Shown: in pieces, positions 6,322 through 13,736 of the stretch
How positions within the stretch are numbered: the stretch's first letter is position 1
Layout: each line of letters begins with the position of its first letter
From: an uncultured Bacteroidota bacterium
GTDB lineage: Bacteria; Bacteroidota; Bacteroidia; Chitinophagales; Chitinophagaceae
NCBI GenBank assembly: GCA_903847655.1
Contig: CAINEG010000004.1
Span: 1-13,792, forward strand
Reading direction: 5' to 3'
Length of the DNA: 13,792 bases
Position numbers and translations under genes: made by a program
The notes under the pieces: model-generated
Told to the model about the DNA's origin: nothing
The model's input: only the letters and a program-made list of their open reading frames with translations
Databases searched by the model: none

Positions 6322-8748
6322 TTAATTTTTCTTAGCAGGGAATAGGGCCTTGGGTTTAGTCGCCTCCTTATTTGCTTTAGGCGCTGTGTTTTTTGCAGGA
6401 CTTTCCTTGGTGCTTAAAGGGGACTTATTTAATTCTGTCTTATTTGGGCTAGCTGTTGTTGTAGTAGGTATTTCATAATCTGATTCTGCTTTTACATCTT
6501 CTGTATTCTCTAGATTGATGGGGTCATTGTCAAAAGGAATATTTTCTGCTGAAATAAAATCTACATTAAAATCGCTGGTCAAATTCGAAGGCCTTTCAAA
6601 ATTGGCATTGGCATCTAAATTACAAGCAGGGTCGTGTGTTACCTTGTTCATAAAATTGGCCCAAATGGGTAAAGCTGCATGAGCGCCTTGTCCAAAATAA
6701 TTGTCCGAGAAACGGATGTATCTATCATCACAACCCACCCAAGCACCCGCCAATAATTGTGGCGTATAACCCATAAACCATAAATCACTGTTGTCATTGG
6801 TAGTTCCTGTTTTACCTGCGATGGATTGAGCAGCTACATCATAAGAATACAGGCTTCTTCCTGTTCCTTTGGATATTACCCCTTGCATCATGCTTACGAC
6901 AGAATAGGCAGTCACTTCGTTAATAATTTTTCTACGCTGAGGAGAAAAGCTTTCTAATACATTGCCATTCTTGTCTTCAATTCTATTGATAAAAAAGGGT
7001 TGGGCATTGTAACCGCCTCCAGGGAACATGGTATAAGCTTGTACCATTTCAAATAATGAAATTTCTGTAGCCCCTAAAGCAATGGAGGGATAGGGTTGTA
7101 GGTCGGCTTTAATATTGCATTGTTTTAAATAATCTACAAATTCTTTGGCTGCTTCATTGCCTTTGCTATTGATTGATTTCATGATATAGGCAGACGCACA
7201 GTTTCTTGATTCTGCTAATGCTTGTGCCATAGGAATGGACATGCCGGTACATGATTTGGTAGTATTGGGCACCATTCCATAGCCATCAAAATTTTGTTGC
7301 TGATCTTGCACAATTGTATAAGGCGTAAAACCAGATTTTTCAATGGCCAAAGAATACAATAAAGGTTTTATGGTCGATCCTACTTGTCTTCTGGTATTGA
7401 TATTGGCGTGATCGTATTTGAACGTTTTAAAATCAACTCCACCCACCCATGCTTTCACTTCTCCTGTATTTGGGTCCACTGCTAAAAAACCAGTTTGCAA
7501 TATTTGTTTATGGTATTTTAGCGAATCATAAGGAGACATGATGGTATCGATATACCTATTCTTGTTCCAAGCAAAAATACGCATCGCAATGGGCTCGTTA
7601 AAAGTTTTTCTTATTTGGGCTTCTTCTATTTCCTCTTTTTTCATATTCCTCCATCGATCGGTTTGCTTGATGGCCAATTCCAATTGACTGCTAAATTCTT
7701 TCCAAATGCTACCCGATTTAATATTGCTTTGTTGGTTGAATTCTTTTTGTAAATAGGACATGTGTTGGGCCACGGCTTGTTCTGCATACAATTGCATTCT
7801 AGGATTGATGGTGGTGTAAATTTTTAAACCATCTCTGTACAAGTCATAGGAATCGCCATTGTTCTTTTTATGTTCCTTGCACCATTTTTTCATGTATTCA
7901 CCTAAGGTCATTCTAAAATAGGGGCCTAAACCATTGTTCTGATCTAGCTTTCTGAAATTGGTGGCAATGGGTAAATTTTTACAAGCCTCCGCTTGATCGT
8001 TAGTAATGTATTTTTGACCAGCCATTCTATTTAAGACTAAGTTTCTTCTTTCCAATGCTAATTTTGGATTTCGATTGGGATTGTACTTGGTAGGCGCATT
8101 GATCATACCAATCAATAAGGCAGCTTCTTCGATCGTTAAACGATCGGGTTCTTTTTGAAAAAAAGTTCTAGAGGCATTGCTTACTCCAAATACATTTTCA
8201 CTAAAAGGAACTGTATTTAAATATAAGGTGATGATTTCTTGTTTGGTAAAGTTTCGCTCTAATTTTATTGCAATGATACTCTCCTTAATTTTTTGAATAA
8301 AACGTAGTAGCTTACTTTTTGTACTCCAGTTGTCGGTAAATAAATTCTTCGCAGTTTGCATCGTAATAGTGGAAGCACCCCCTTGGCTACCTAAAAAGGC
8401 AACGGCTCGCAATAATCCTTCACCGTCAATGCCATAATGGTCATAAAAACGTTTGTCTTCGGTGGCCACTAAGGCTTGCAATAAATAAGGGCTGATGTCT
8501 CTGTATTTTACAGTAATTCTGTCTTCTAAATAAAACTTGCCCATGGGTGTGGCATCCTGTGCATATACTTGGCTGGCCAAAGAGGCAGTAGGGTTCTCTA
8601 TATCATTTAAATCCGGCATATCGCCAATCCATCCCCAGTTGAGCATCAAAAGGAATAATAAAAATATACCTGCAGTAATAAAGTAGTACTTCCAGAATAT
8701 TTTTATCCAGTTCTTTGTTGGATGGCTATGGTTGGTAGACTGATTCAC
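6322..8748 (-). CDS. Penicillin-binding protein 1A (bifunctional transglycosylase/transpeptidase)
   Basis: This is a class A PBP that polymerises lipid II into glycan strands and crosslinks the peptides in the periplasm. The 808-residue protein has a short cytoplasmic tail and one membrane helix (about 22-40). The GT51 domain has EDKRFYDH with catalytic Glu97, GGASTITMQTAKN (123-135) and KLERNFTKQE. The transpeptidase domain has STIK with nucleophile Ser458, SRN (514-516) and KTGTT (646-650). The tail after about 740 is low-complexity, rich in Thr, Pro, Lys and Asn, and ends PAKKN. The start is GTG 8748: an in-frame TGA lies three codons upstream and the next Met is at residue 35, inside the membrane helix. 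It starts 10 bp after sprE/porW and is surely co-transcribed with it. The functional call is secure, but the paralogue name (mrcA/ponA/pbpC) is not determinable. Confidence 0.95.
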   Translation of the reverse strand: MNQSTNHSHPTKNWIKIFWKYYFITAGIFLLFLLMLNWGWIGDMPDLNDIENPTASLASQVYAQDATPMGKFYLEDRITVKYRDISPYLLQALVATEDKRFYDHYGIDGEGLLRAVAFLGSQGGASTITMQTAKNLFTDNWSTKSKLLRFIQKIKESIIAIKLERNFTKQEIITLYLNTVPFSENVFGVSNASRTFFQKEPDRLTIEEAALLIGMINAPTKYNPNRNPKLALERRNLVLNRMAGQKYITNDQAEACKNLPIATNFRKLDQNNGLGPYFRMTLGEYMKKWCKEHKKNNGDSYDLYRDGLKIYTTINPRMQLYAEQAVAQHMSYLQKEFNQQSNIKSGSIWKEFSSQLELAIKQTDRWRNMKKEEIEEAQIRKTFNEPIAMRIFAWNKNRYIDTIMSPYDSLKYHKQILQTGFLAVDPNTGEVKAWVGGVDFKTFKYDHANINTRRQVGSTIKPLLYSLAIEKSGFTPYTIVQDQQQNFDGYGMVPNTTKSCTGMSIPMAQALAESRNCASAYIMKSINSKGNEAAKEFVDYLKQCNIKADLQPYPSIALGATEISLFEMVQAYTMFPGGGYNAQPFFINRIEDKNGNVLESFSPQRRKIINEVTAYSVVSMMQGVISKGTGRSLYSYDVAAQSIAGKTGTTNDNSDLWFMGYTPQLLAGAWVGCDDRYIRFSDNYFGQGAHAALPIWANFMNKVTHDPACNLDANANFERPSNLTSDFNVDFISAENIPFDNDPINLENTEDVKAESDYEIPTTTTASPNKTELNKSPLSTKESPAKNTAPKANKEATKPKALFPAKKN

Positions 8749-8758
8749 TGATTTTCAT

Positions 8759-11700
8759 TTATGGTTTGTAAATATTATCTAACATAAACCTTTCGTATTT
8801 TTTTAAATCGGTTGGGCTTTTGATTAAAATAATATTTGATTTTCCTATTAAGAACAATTGATATTGTTTGGTGGGCACAAAGGAGATGATTTCTTTACTT
8901 AGTCTAGGCTTGACTTTATTGATATAATTAGTAGCATTTGATCTATTACCAAAGTAGCCAATCCAGACGATGTAGGTTGCTTCGTCAAATTGAACGTAAG
9001 TTACGTTTAAATTTTGCTTTTTAAATTCATCTGTATTTAACAAATTCAAAGCATTTTGCATTTCTTTTACAAAGCTGGCACTAACTTTATTGGTCACTAA
9101 GGCAATGTAATGTTGTTCTGAGCTATCGTTTTCAAATTCAATGGTATTGGCTAGACTGCTATCGGCATCAATTTTTGTGGTTGGGCTGCTCGTTTGCGCT
9201 TGGATGGTTAAAATAGGATTGTCTTTGCTTACAATTTTTGGTGTTAGATTGCTGCTTTGTGCCAATGGGGTAATTGGGTTAATGATTAAATTAGGCTCTT
9301 CTTTTACAAGCACAAAAGGAAGTTCTTTAATCACTTTTTTTAATCTTAAAGTATCTAAATAGGTTTCAGTAGTTTTTCTATTTTTGATTTCTGATAAAAT
9401 ATTTTTCGCCTTGTCTTTTATTCTTTCGCTCTTGTAAGTTGTGATGATGGAGTCTAATAATTTAATGGCCAAGCTGTCTTTCCTTTCTTGCGCATACATT
9501 TTTACTTTTAAAAATTGATAGGGGACCATCCATTTGCTGCCTCTTAAATTCGTATTCAGCTTTGGAATGGCATTGGAAAATTCCTCCCAGTTCCCAATCT
9601 GCGTAAGAAAATAGGCTTCTTTGTAATTGTCCACCAAGGTATTGTCTTTGTTTTTTTTATCTTCAGCTTCCGCTTTTTTAGTTACATAAAATCCATACGG
9701 AAATTGTTTTAAAACAATTTGAATAAGACTGTCTGAGATTGCTGATTGGCCATCGTGTAAATATTGGCTTGCTAAATCAAGCATGGATCTTTCCGTAACC
9801 ACCGGGTCAATGTTCTTATTGATTATTTTAAGATAGATAGGCAATGCTTTTTCAAAATCATTTAATTGCAATAAAAACAATTGTGCATTGGCCAAGGCTG
9901 CCTTGTTCCATTCTGTCATTGAGCTGGACAAGGAAATAGCATCTTTGATTAATACGATGGGTAGGCTATCCTCTTTGGTGCTATTGCCATTGTTTAATGA
10001 ATTGCCATTGTTTAATGGATTGCCATTAGGAAATGGATTGCCTTGTATATTCTGATTAATGTATTGGTTGGTGGCCGGCTTATCGTTTTTATTATTGGCA
10101 TAAGCTATGCCAGGGCTTGTTTTTCTTCTCCACTCATCTACATTGGGCCTTTCCCCCCATTTTTTTATAAAATTATTTTTTCCTAGTTGAACGGTGCTTT
10201 TATTGTCAAAATAAAAATCAGTATTAGATGAATTGCTATTGTTATAGTTATTCAATAAGGCAGCATTGATATTATTATCTGGCGCATACTCTTTGACTGA
10301 TAAACTAGCTTTATCTATAAATAAATTCTTGTGCGCTTGCTGTGTTTGATTTAGTCTTTTTTGCCAATTAGCAGCAAATAATTCTTGACGATCTGGATTT
10401 AAATCATAGATGAATTGTAAGGTATCTTGTCTTTGAATGATTTTATCATTTTTTTCGATAGCGGACATCCATTTTTTTCTTAATTGAATGTTTTCGTAAT
10501 TAGGATTGGTTTTTAAAACACTGGCTATGCTATCGTAGGCAATCCTTGAAATGGTGTATTGGTCAATATTATAATTGATATTGGCCAAGAGTTCAAAGGC
10601 CTTTGCTTTTTGTTTTAAACTATTATTGTTCTTCTTGATTGAATAGATGAGCCAATCCGTGGCTCTTTCATAAGCTTTATTTTGTATGGCTAATTTGGCC
10701 ATTTCAAAATAGATGATGTCTGTATAAGGCTTGTACTTTTCGCGCTTGGTCATTTTTTCTAAAGAAAAAGCCAAATCCAACCATGGGGTGTTGGCATTTT
10801 TAGAATCAATGGTGATCATGGCAATTTTAGCATAAACGCCTACAATAGGATTGGTGGCATATTGGTTGGCCTTTTTATACCAGGTATAGGCTTTTTGCCA
10901 GTTTTCTGCTCTTTGCCATAATTGAGCGATCAAATAATACCATCTTGTTTTTGCTGCATCATCAATGGCATTGGGCAATGCATTTTCTAATGCCGCCGCT
11001 GCTTTATCATTCACTTCCATTAAATAGTACCCATAGGCCATTTGTTCATTCAAAAAAGGGAGCAAGTTTTTTGGAAACAAGACATCAGATTGAAGCAATT
11101 GCAATAAGCTCATGCCTTCATTCAATGCGCCGGTTTCGAAATAATTTCTTGCTTGCCAAACCATGCTTTCATTTCGCACATTCTTGTTTTCCCATAAACG
11201 ATTGTTTTCGGCAGTGGCAATACTGAATTTGCCTTTGGTATTTCTTAGATTACTACCAATGACTAAATCTGCGCCATTCTCTTTTTCATCAAATGAATAG
11301 TTGATGAATTGTAGAATACTTCCAGCAGTATCAAAATTTTTATGAAACAAATATACTTTGGCCAATAATAAATAGGCGTCATCTACATAATTGCTCCTTA
11401 GGTCGTGTAAAACAATATTGGCATTGCAACGGTAGACCATGGAATCTAAATTATGTTTAGCCGTTGTACTTAAATCATAATCATAAAAACTAAGTAAGCT
11501 AGTAAAATCATCTTGGTAATCTGTGCGTGCCTTTTGTATATTCTCAATGAATTCTTCTTCCGCATTAAATAAATAATTAAACTGAGATACGGTATTTTGA
11601 TAGGCCCTTCTGCCTAAAGAATATTTTGTATTTAAAAGGCGTTCATAGGGAAGAGGTCTTTCCACTTCTCTAAAAACTCCTTTTTTAATGGCGCTATTAA

Positions 11701-11956
11701 CTACGCTGTCTGCTTTGGCTTGGATTTGGTTGGCTTTTTTATAAAATAAGCCCTTTATTATTTTTTGATTGGTATCTAAAATTTTGTTGATGCCCTTGAT
11801 TAATTTTGTATTGTTGATGTCAAGAAAATCAGCAGAGGTATCCATTTTGTTTTTACTACTGTCTTGCGCCTTTAATCCCAAGGGTAGCACCAGGCTAAAG
11901 CATAGGGCTAGAAGCCAATATTGATAATATTTAATAGGGAAGATTCTACTTTGCAT
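8759..11956 (-). CDS. porW: SprE/PorW-like T9SS periplasmic TPR protein
   Basis: SprE (gliding bacteria) and PorW (Porphyromonas) are long TPR proteins required for type IX secretion, thought to link the outer-membrane translocon to the inner-membrane PorLM motor. The family pattern is visible: FNYLFNAEEEF and DYQDDF near residues 125-150, YVDDAYLLLAKVYLFHKNFDTA near 190-210, then many TPR-like helical pairs. A central FYFDNKSTVQLGKNNFIKKW and WGERPNVDEW segment lies near 575-610. A conserved C-terminal domain (about 940-1065) contains HYIALVTNKV. At 1065 residues it is longer than typical relatives, partly through Asn-rich inserts around 560-660. The N-terminus is an ordinary signal peptide, probably cleaved at LKA-Q30/31, whereas characterised relatives are lipoproteins. 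The only Cys there (19) lies inside the hydrophobic core. It is followed after 10 bp by the PBP gene and diverges from the operon starting at 12050. Confidence 0.85.
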   Translation of the reverse strand: MQSRIFPIKYYQYWLLALCFSLVLPLGLKAQDSSKNKMDTSADFLDINNTKLIKGINKILDTNQKIIKGLFYKKANQIQAKADSVVNSAIKKGVFREVERPLPYERLLNTKYSLGRRAYQNTVSQFNYLFNAEEEFIENIQKARTDYQDDFTSLLSFYDYDLSTTAKHNLDSMVYRCNANIVLHDLRSNYVDDAYLLLAKVYLFHKNFDTAGSILQFINYSFDEKENGADLVIGSNLRNTKGKFSIATAENNRLWENKNVRNESMVWQARNYFETGALNEGMSLLQLLQSDVLFPKNLLPFLNEQMAYGYYLMEVNDKAAAALENALPNAIDDAAKTRWYYLIAQLWQRAENWQKAYTWYKKANQYATNPIVGVYAKIAMITIDSKNANTPWLDLAFSLEKMTKREKYKPYTDIIYFEMAKLAIQNKAYERATDWLIYSIKKNNNSLKQKAKAFELLANINYNIDQYTISRIAYDSIASVLKTNPNYENIQLRKKWMSAIEKNDKIIQRQDTLQFIYDLNPDRQELFAANWQKRLNQTQQAHKNLFIDKASLSVKEYAPDNNINAALLNNYNNSNSSNTDFYFDNKSTVQLGKNNFIKKWGERPNVDEWRRKTSPGIAYANNKNDKPATNQYINQNIQGNPFPNGNPLNNGNSLNNGNSTKEDSLPIVLIKDAISLSSSMTEWNKAALANAQLFLLQLNDFEKALPIYLKIINKNIDPVVTERSMLDLASQYLHDGQSAISDSLIQIVLKQFPYGFYVTKKAEAEDKKNKDNTLVDNYKEAYFLTQIGNWEEFSNAIPKLNTNLRGSKWMVPYQFLKVKMYAQERKDSLAIKLLDSIITTYKSERIKDKAKNILSEIKNRKTTETYLDTLRLKKVIKELPFVLVKEEPNLIINPITPLAQSSNLTPKIVSKDNPILTIQAQTSSPTTKIDADSSLANTIEFENDSSEQHYIALVTNKVSASFVKEMQNALNLLNTDEFKKQNLNVTYVQFDEATYIVWIGYFGNRSNATNYINKVKPRLSKEIISFVPTKQYQLFLIGKSNIILIKSPTDLKKYERFMLDNIYKP
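9983..10042 (-). repeat. 18-bp tandem repeat in sprE/porW encoding Asn/Gly-rich hexapeptides
   Basis: On the + strand three 18-bp units (9983-10000, 10001-10018, 10019-10036) start ATTGCCATT, plus a partial unit ATTGCC (10037-10042). The first two differ at only the last base. They encode repeated N-x-L-N-N-G type hexapeptides (reading GNPFPNGNPLNNGNSLNNGN) in a probable flexible linker near residue 640-657. Confidence 0.85.
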
Positions 11957-12049
11957 AATAAGGGTAAAAACAGCTTAAAAATACATTTATTTCCTATTAT
12001 TTACTTAAAAAAATAGAATCCATCGTATCTTTAACAAGCATTCAATTTT
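11957..12049. promoter_or_regulatory. Divergent promoter region between sprE/porW and the atpZ operon
   Basis: These 93 AT-rich bases must hold the promoters for both divergent transcripts. Towards the + strand, TATCTTTA (12026-12033) matches the -7 consensus except for its last base, 17 bp before the ATG at 12050. Towards the - strand, TATTTTTA (complement of 11976-11983) is a similar partial match, 20 bp before the sprE start. Neither has a TTG at proper spacing, so the exact elements are uncertain. Confidence 0.35.
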
Positions 12050-12445
12050 ATGGCAAATCTAGACATCAATAATACTTTCAAAAGAACCAGCAATACCTAT
12101 CGATTGGTGATCCTAAACGATGATACTTATGATGAGGTGCTGGCCTTTCGATTGTCAAGAAAGTCGGTGTATTTAGGGGTGAGCATTACTTTTATCTTAT
12201 TGGTAGGGATGACCATCGCGCTGATTGCTTTCACGCCATTGAGGTATTATATTCCTGGTTATGGCACTAAAGAAAGCAGAACGGCACTACAATTATTAAA
12301 AATTCGTACCGATTCTTTAGAACAATCCATTCACTATAAGGAACAATATTTGGAAGGCATTAAAAAAGTATTATCCGAGGGCAATCCAAAACAACTAGAT
12401 ACCTTGCCTTTGAAATTACCAGAGAACAAACAATCCTTTGATTAA
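12050..12445 (+). CDS. Membrane-anchored coiled-coil protein; N-terminal part of an M23 peptidase family protein, peptidase domain absent
   Basis: The 131-residue product has a cytoplasmic N-terminus containing YRLVILNDDTYDEVLAFRLS (18-37), one membrane helix (about 43-64), the segment IAFTPLRYYIPGYGTK (68-83) and a periplasmic helical stretch, TDSLEQSIHYKEQYLEGIKK, ending near 115. This matches my memory of the N-terminal third of an M23-family peptidase found in Bacteroidota beside sprE and the atpZ genes, where a LytM/M23 domain normally follows. Here the frame stops at 12443-12445 and no HxxxD or HxH zinc motif is present. atpZ starts on the last base of the stop codon (TAATG), so no remnant of the peptidase lies downstream. 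It is the first gene of a four-gene operon. It could be a genuine short scaffold protein rather than a broken gene, since its coding sequence is intact and translationally coupled to the next gene. Confidence 0.8.
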   Translation: MANLDINNTFKRTSNTYRLVILNDDTYDEVLAFRLSRKSVYLGVSITFILLVGMTIALIAFTPLRYYIPGYGTKESRTALQLLKIRTDSLEQSIHYKEQYLEGIKKVLSEGNPKQLDTLPLKLPENKQSFD

Positions 12446-12678
12446 TGACAACTAAGTTCACAGGGAAGTCGCCGATGAATCAAGCGCCCAATTACGGTTG
12501 GTCTAAATACATAGGACTGGGCTCGCAGCTGATTGTTGGCTTGTTACTTACATTATTTATAGGTAAGAAGTTGGATGCCTATTTTAACAAGCATGCTTTA
12601 TTTGCATGGATGGCACCTTCCTTATTTATTTTAATTGTTTTAGTTAGTGTGGTCAGAGATACACAAAAGAAAAAATAA
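12445..12678 (+). CDS. atpZ: AtpZ/AtpI-family F-ATPase accessory protein
   Basis: The 77-residue inner-membrane protein has two predicted helices, about 21-41 (YIGLGSQLIVGLLLTLFIG) and 54-70, separated by the family-typical GKKLDAYF. Proteins of this family are encoded at the head of F-type ATP synthase operons and have been linked to c-ring assembly and to divalent cation transport. Which applies here is unknown. The start overlaps the previous stop as TAATG, implying translational coupling. An internal ATG at 12475 (MNQAPNYGWSKYIG) is a plausible alternative start and would match the shorter N-terminus of many relatives. The next gene begins 3 bp after its stop. No other F-ATPase subunit gene is present in the window. 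Confidence 0.85.
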   Translation: MTTKFTGKSPMNQAPNYGWSKYIGLGSQLIVGLLLTLFIGKKLDAYFNKHALFAWMAPSLFILIVLVSVVRDTQKKK

Positions 12679-12681
12679 TAT

Positions 12682-13053
12682 ATGGGTAATAAAAGAACAA
12701 AAACTGTCATTGTATTATTTGCATTCATTAATTTGATTGGATTTTTAGCTGCAAAAGGGTATTGGCAGACCAAGCTTAAAATTAATTTTCTTTTGGTGGT
12801 GAATGCCTTGCTATTATTAATGTATTTTTTTAATATAATCAGATTAAGCAAATTAGATAAGAGCAATCCCAATGCCATGATACGTTCGGTGATGATTGGT
12901 ACCCTATTAAAAATGGTCGTGTTTATAGGAGTCGCCATGGCTTATACCACTCAAGTGAAAGTCCCTGTGGGTATGTCCACTTTATTAGGTAGTATGGGCT
13001 TGTATCTTGTGTATACTTGGTTGGAGATTAAGGGAGAATTGGTAAAAAAATAA
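12682..13053 (+). CDS. Four-helix membrane protein, AtpI-like (ATP synthase I chain type)
   Basis: The 123-residue product is very hydrophobic, with four likely membrane helices at about 8-28, 33-54, 65-89 and 98-116, a basic N-terminus (MGNKRTK) and a basic end (KGELVKK). Size, topology and position directly after atpZ fit the poorly conserved AtpI/UncI family, which assists assembly of the F-ATPase c-ring. Sequence similarity cannot be proven by eye, and it could be described simply as the conserved membrane protein that in many Bacteroidota lies between atpZ and atpB. The spacing of 3 bp to atpZ and 25 bp to the next gene makes it part of the operon. Contrary to expectation, atpB does not follow. 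Confidence 0.65.
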   Translation: MGNKRTKTVIVLFAFINLIGFLAAKGYWQTKLKINFLLVVNALLLLMYFFNIIRLSKLDKSNPNAMIRSVMIGTLLKMVVFIGVAMAYTTQVKVPVGMSTLLGSMGLYLVYTWLEIKGELVKK

Positions 13054-13078
13054 TTGTTTATCTAATATTTACAAACAT

Positions 13079-13705
13079 TTGTCTAAGGTCGAACATCCAT
13101 TGCAAGCATTGGCTAATTATCTGCCCACTGGGGCATTTGAGCCAGTGGTGCAATTAATTCACCAATACAAAGTGCATCTAACAGTGACTAGGGAAAGAAA
13201 GTCAGTACTAGGAGATTATAGACATCCATTTTTGGGTTCCAATCACAAAATAACGGTCAATGGTAATTTAAATAAGTATGAATTTTTAATTACACTCTTG
13301 CATGAATTGGCGCATTTATTGTGTTTTGAACAATTTAGAAACAGGGTAGAAGCGCATGGGAAAGAGTGGAAAAATATTTATGGAAGTTTATTAAAAGCTT
13401 TTATTGATTTGAATTTATTTCCAGAGGACATTACCAAAAGTTTGAAAAAAACATTGCTTAATCCGGCGGCTACCGCCAATGGGGAAACCGCTTTATTGTT
13501 GGTGCTTAGAAGGCATAATCCGGTGCAGAAAGCTGGGGTAGTGGTCTTGGCGCATTTGGCTGATGGCAGTTTGTTTAAAGAAATAAAAGGGAGAACCTTC
13601 AGGAAAATAAAATTAAGACGCAAACGCATTGAATGTATTGAGCTTGCGACTGGAAATATTTATTTATTTAGCGCACTAAGTGAAGTGGAAATAGTGAACG
13701 TGTAA
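13079..13705 (+). CDS. SprT-like zinc metalloprotein
   Basis: The 208-residue product has a SprT-like zincin core (about 10-115). The active-site helix carries HELAH (75-79), with zinc ligands His75 and His79 and the general base Glu76. The likely third ligand is His93 in AHGKEW. SprT-like domains occur in SPRTN/Wss1-type DNA-protein crosslink proteases, but the bacterial members are mostly uncharacterised, so a substrate is not proposed. The C-terminal region (about 128-208) lacks the CxxC zinc ribbon of E. coli SprT. Instead it has a small basic, probably beta-rich domain with GRTFRKIKLRRKRIECIE and a YLFSALSEVEIV end. Translation must begin at TTG 13079, because there is no Met elsewhere in the frame before the active site and SKVEHPLQAL resembles the usual N-terminus. 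It is last in the operon, closed by a terminator. Confidence 0.88.
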   Translation: MSKVEHPLQALANYLPTGAFEPVVQLIHQYKVHLTVTRERKSVLGDYRHPFLGSNHKITVNGNLNKYEFLITLLHELAHLLCFEQFRNRVEAHGKEWKNIYGSLLKAFIDLNLFPEDITKSLKKTLLNPAATANGETALLLVLRRHNPVQKAGVVVLAHLADGSLFKEIKGRTFRKIKLRRKRIECIELATGNIYLFSALSEVEIVNV

Positions 13706-13736
13706 ATTCTTCGAATTAGGGCTGTAGAATTAAAAT

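Noticed and set aside
10945..11226. 93-codon frame on the + strand inside sprE/porW, and a similar one at 9141-9362
   Set aside because: Both lie antisense to a gene with strong family features, and they show no domain, leader or promoter.
12430..12480. Frameshift hiding the M23 domain downstream of 12445
   Set aside because: All frames after 12445 were considered. The only extended one is atpZ, which has its own family features, and no HxxxD/HxH peptidase motif appears before or after it.
12579..12938. 119-codon frame antisense to atpZ and the AtpI-like gene
   Set aside because: Its apparent hydrophobic runs are the complement of membrane-helix codons, and the sense genes have tight operon spacing.
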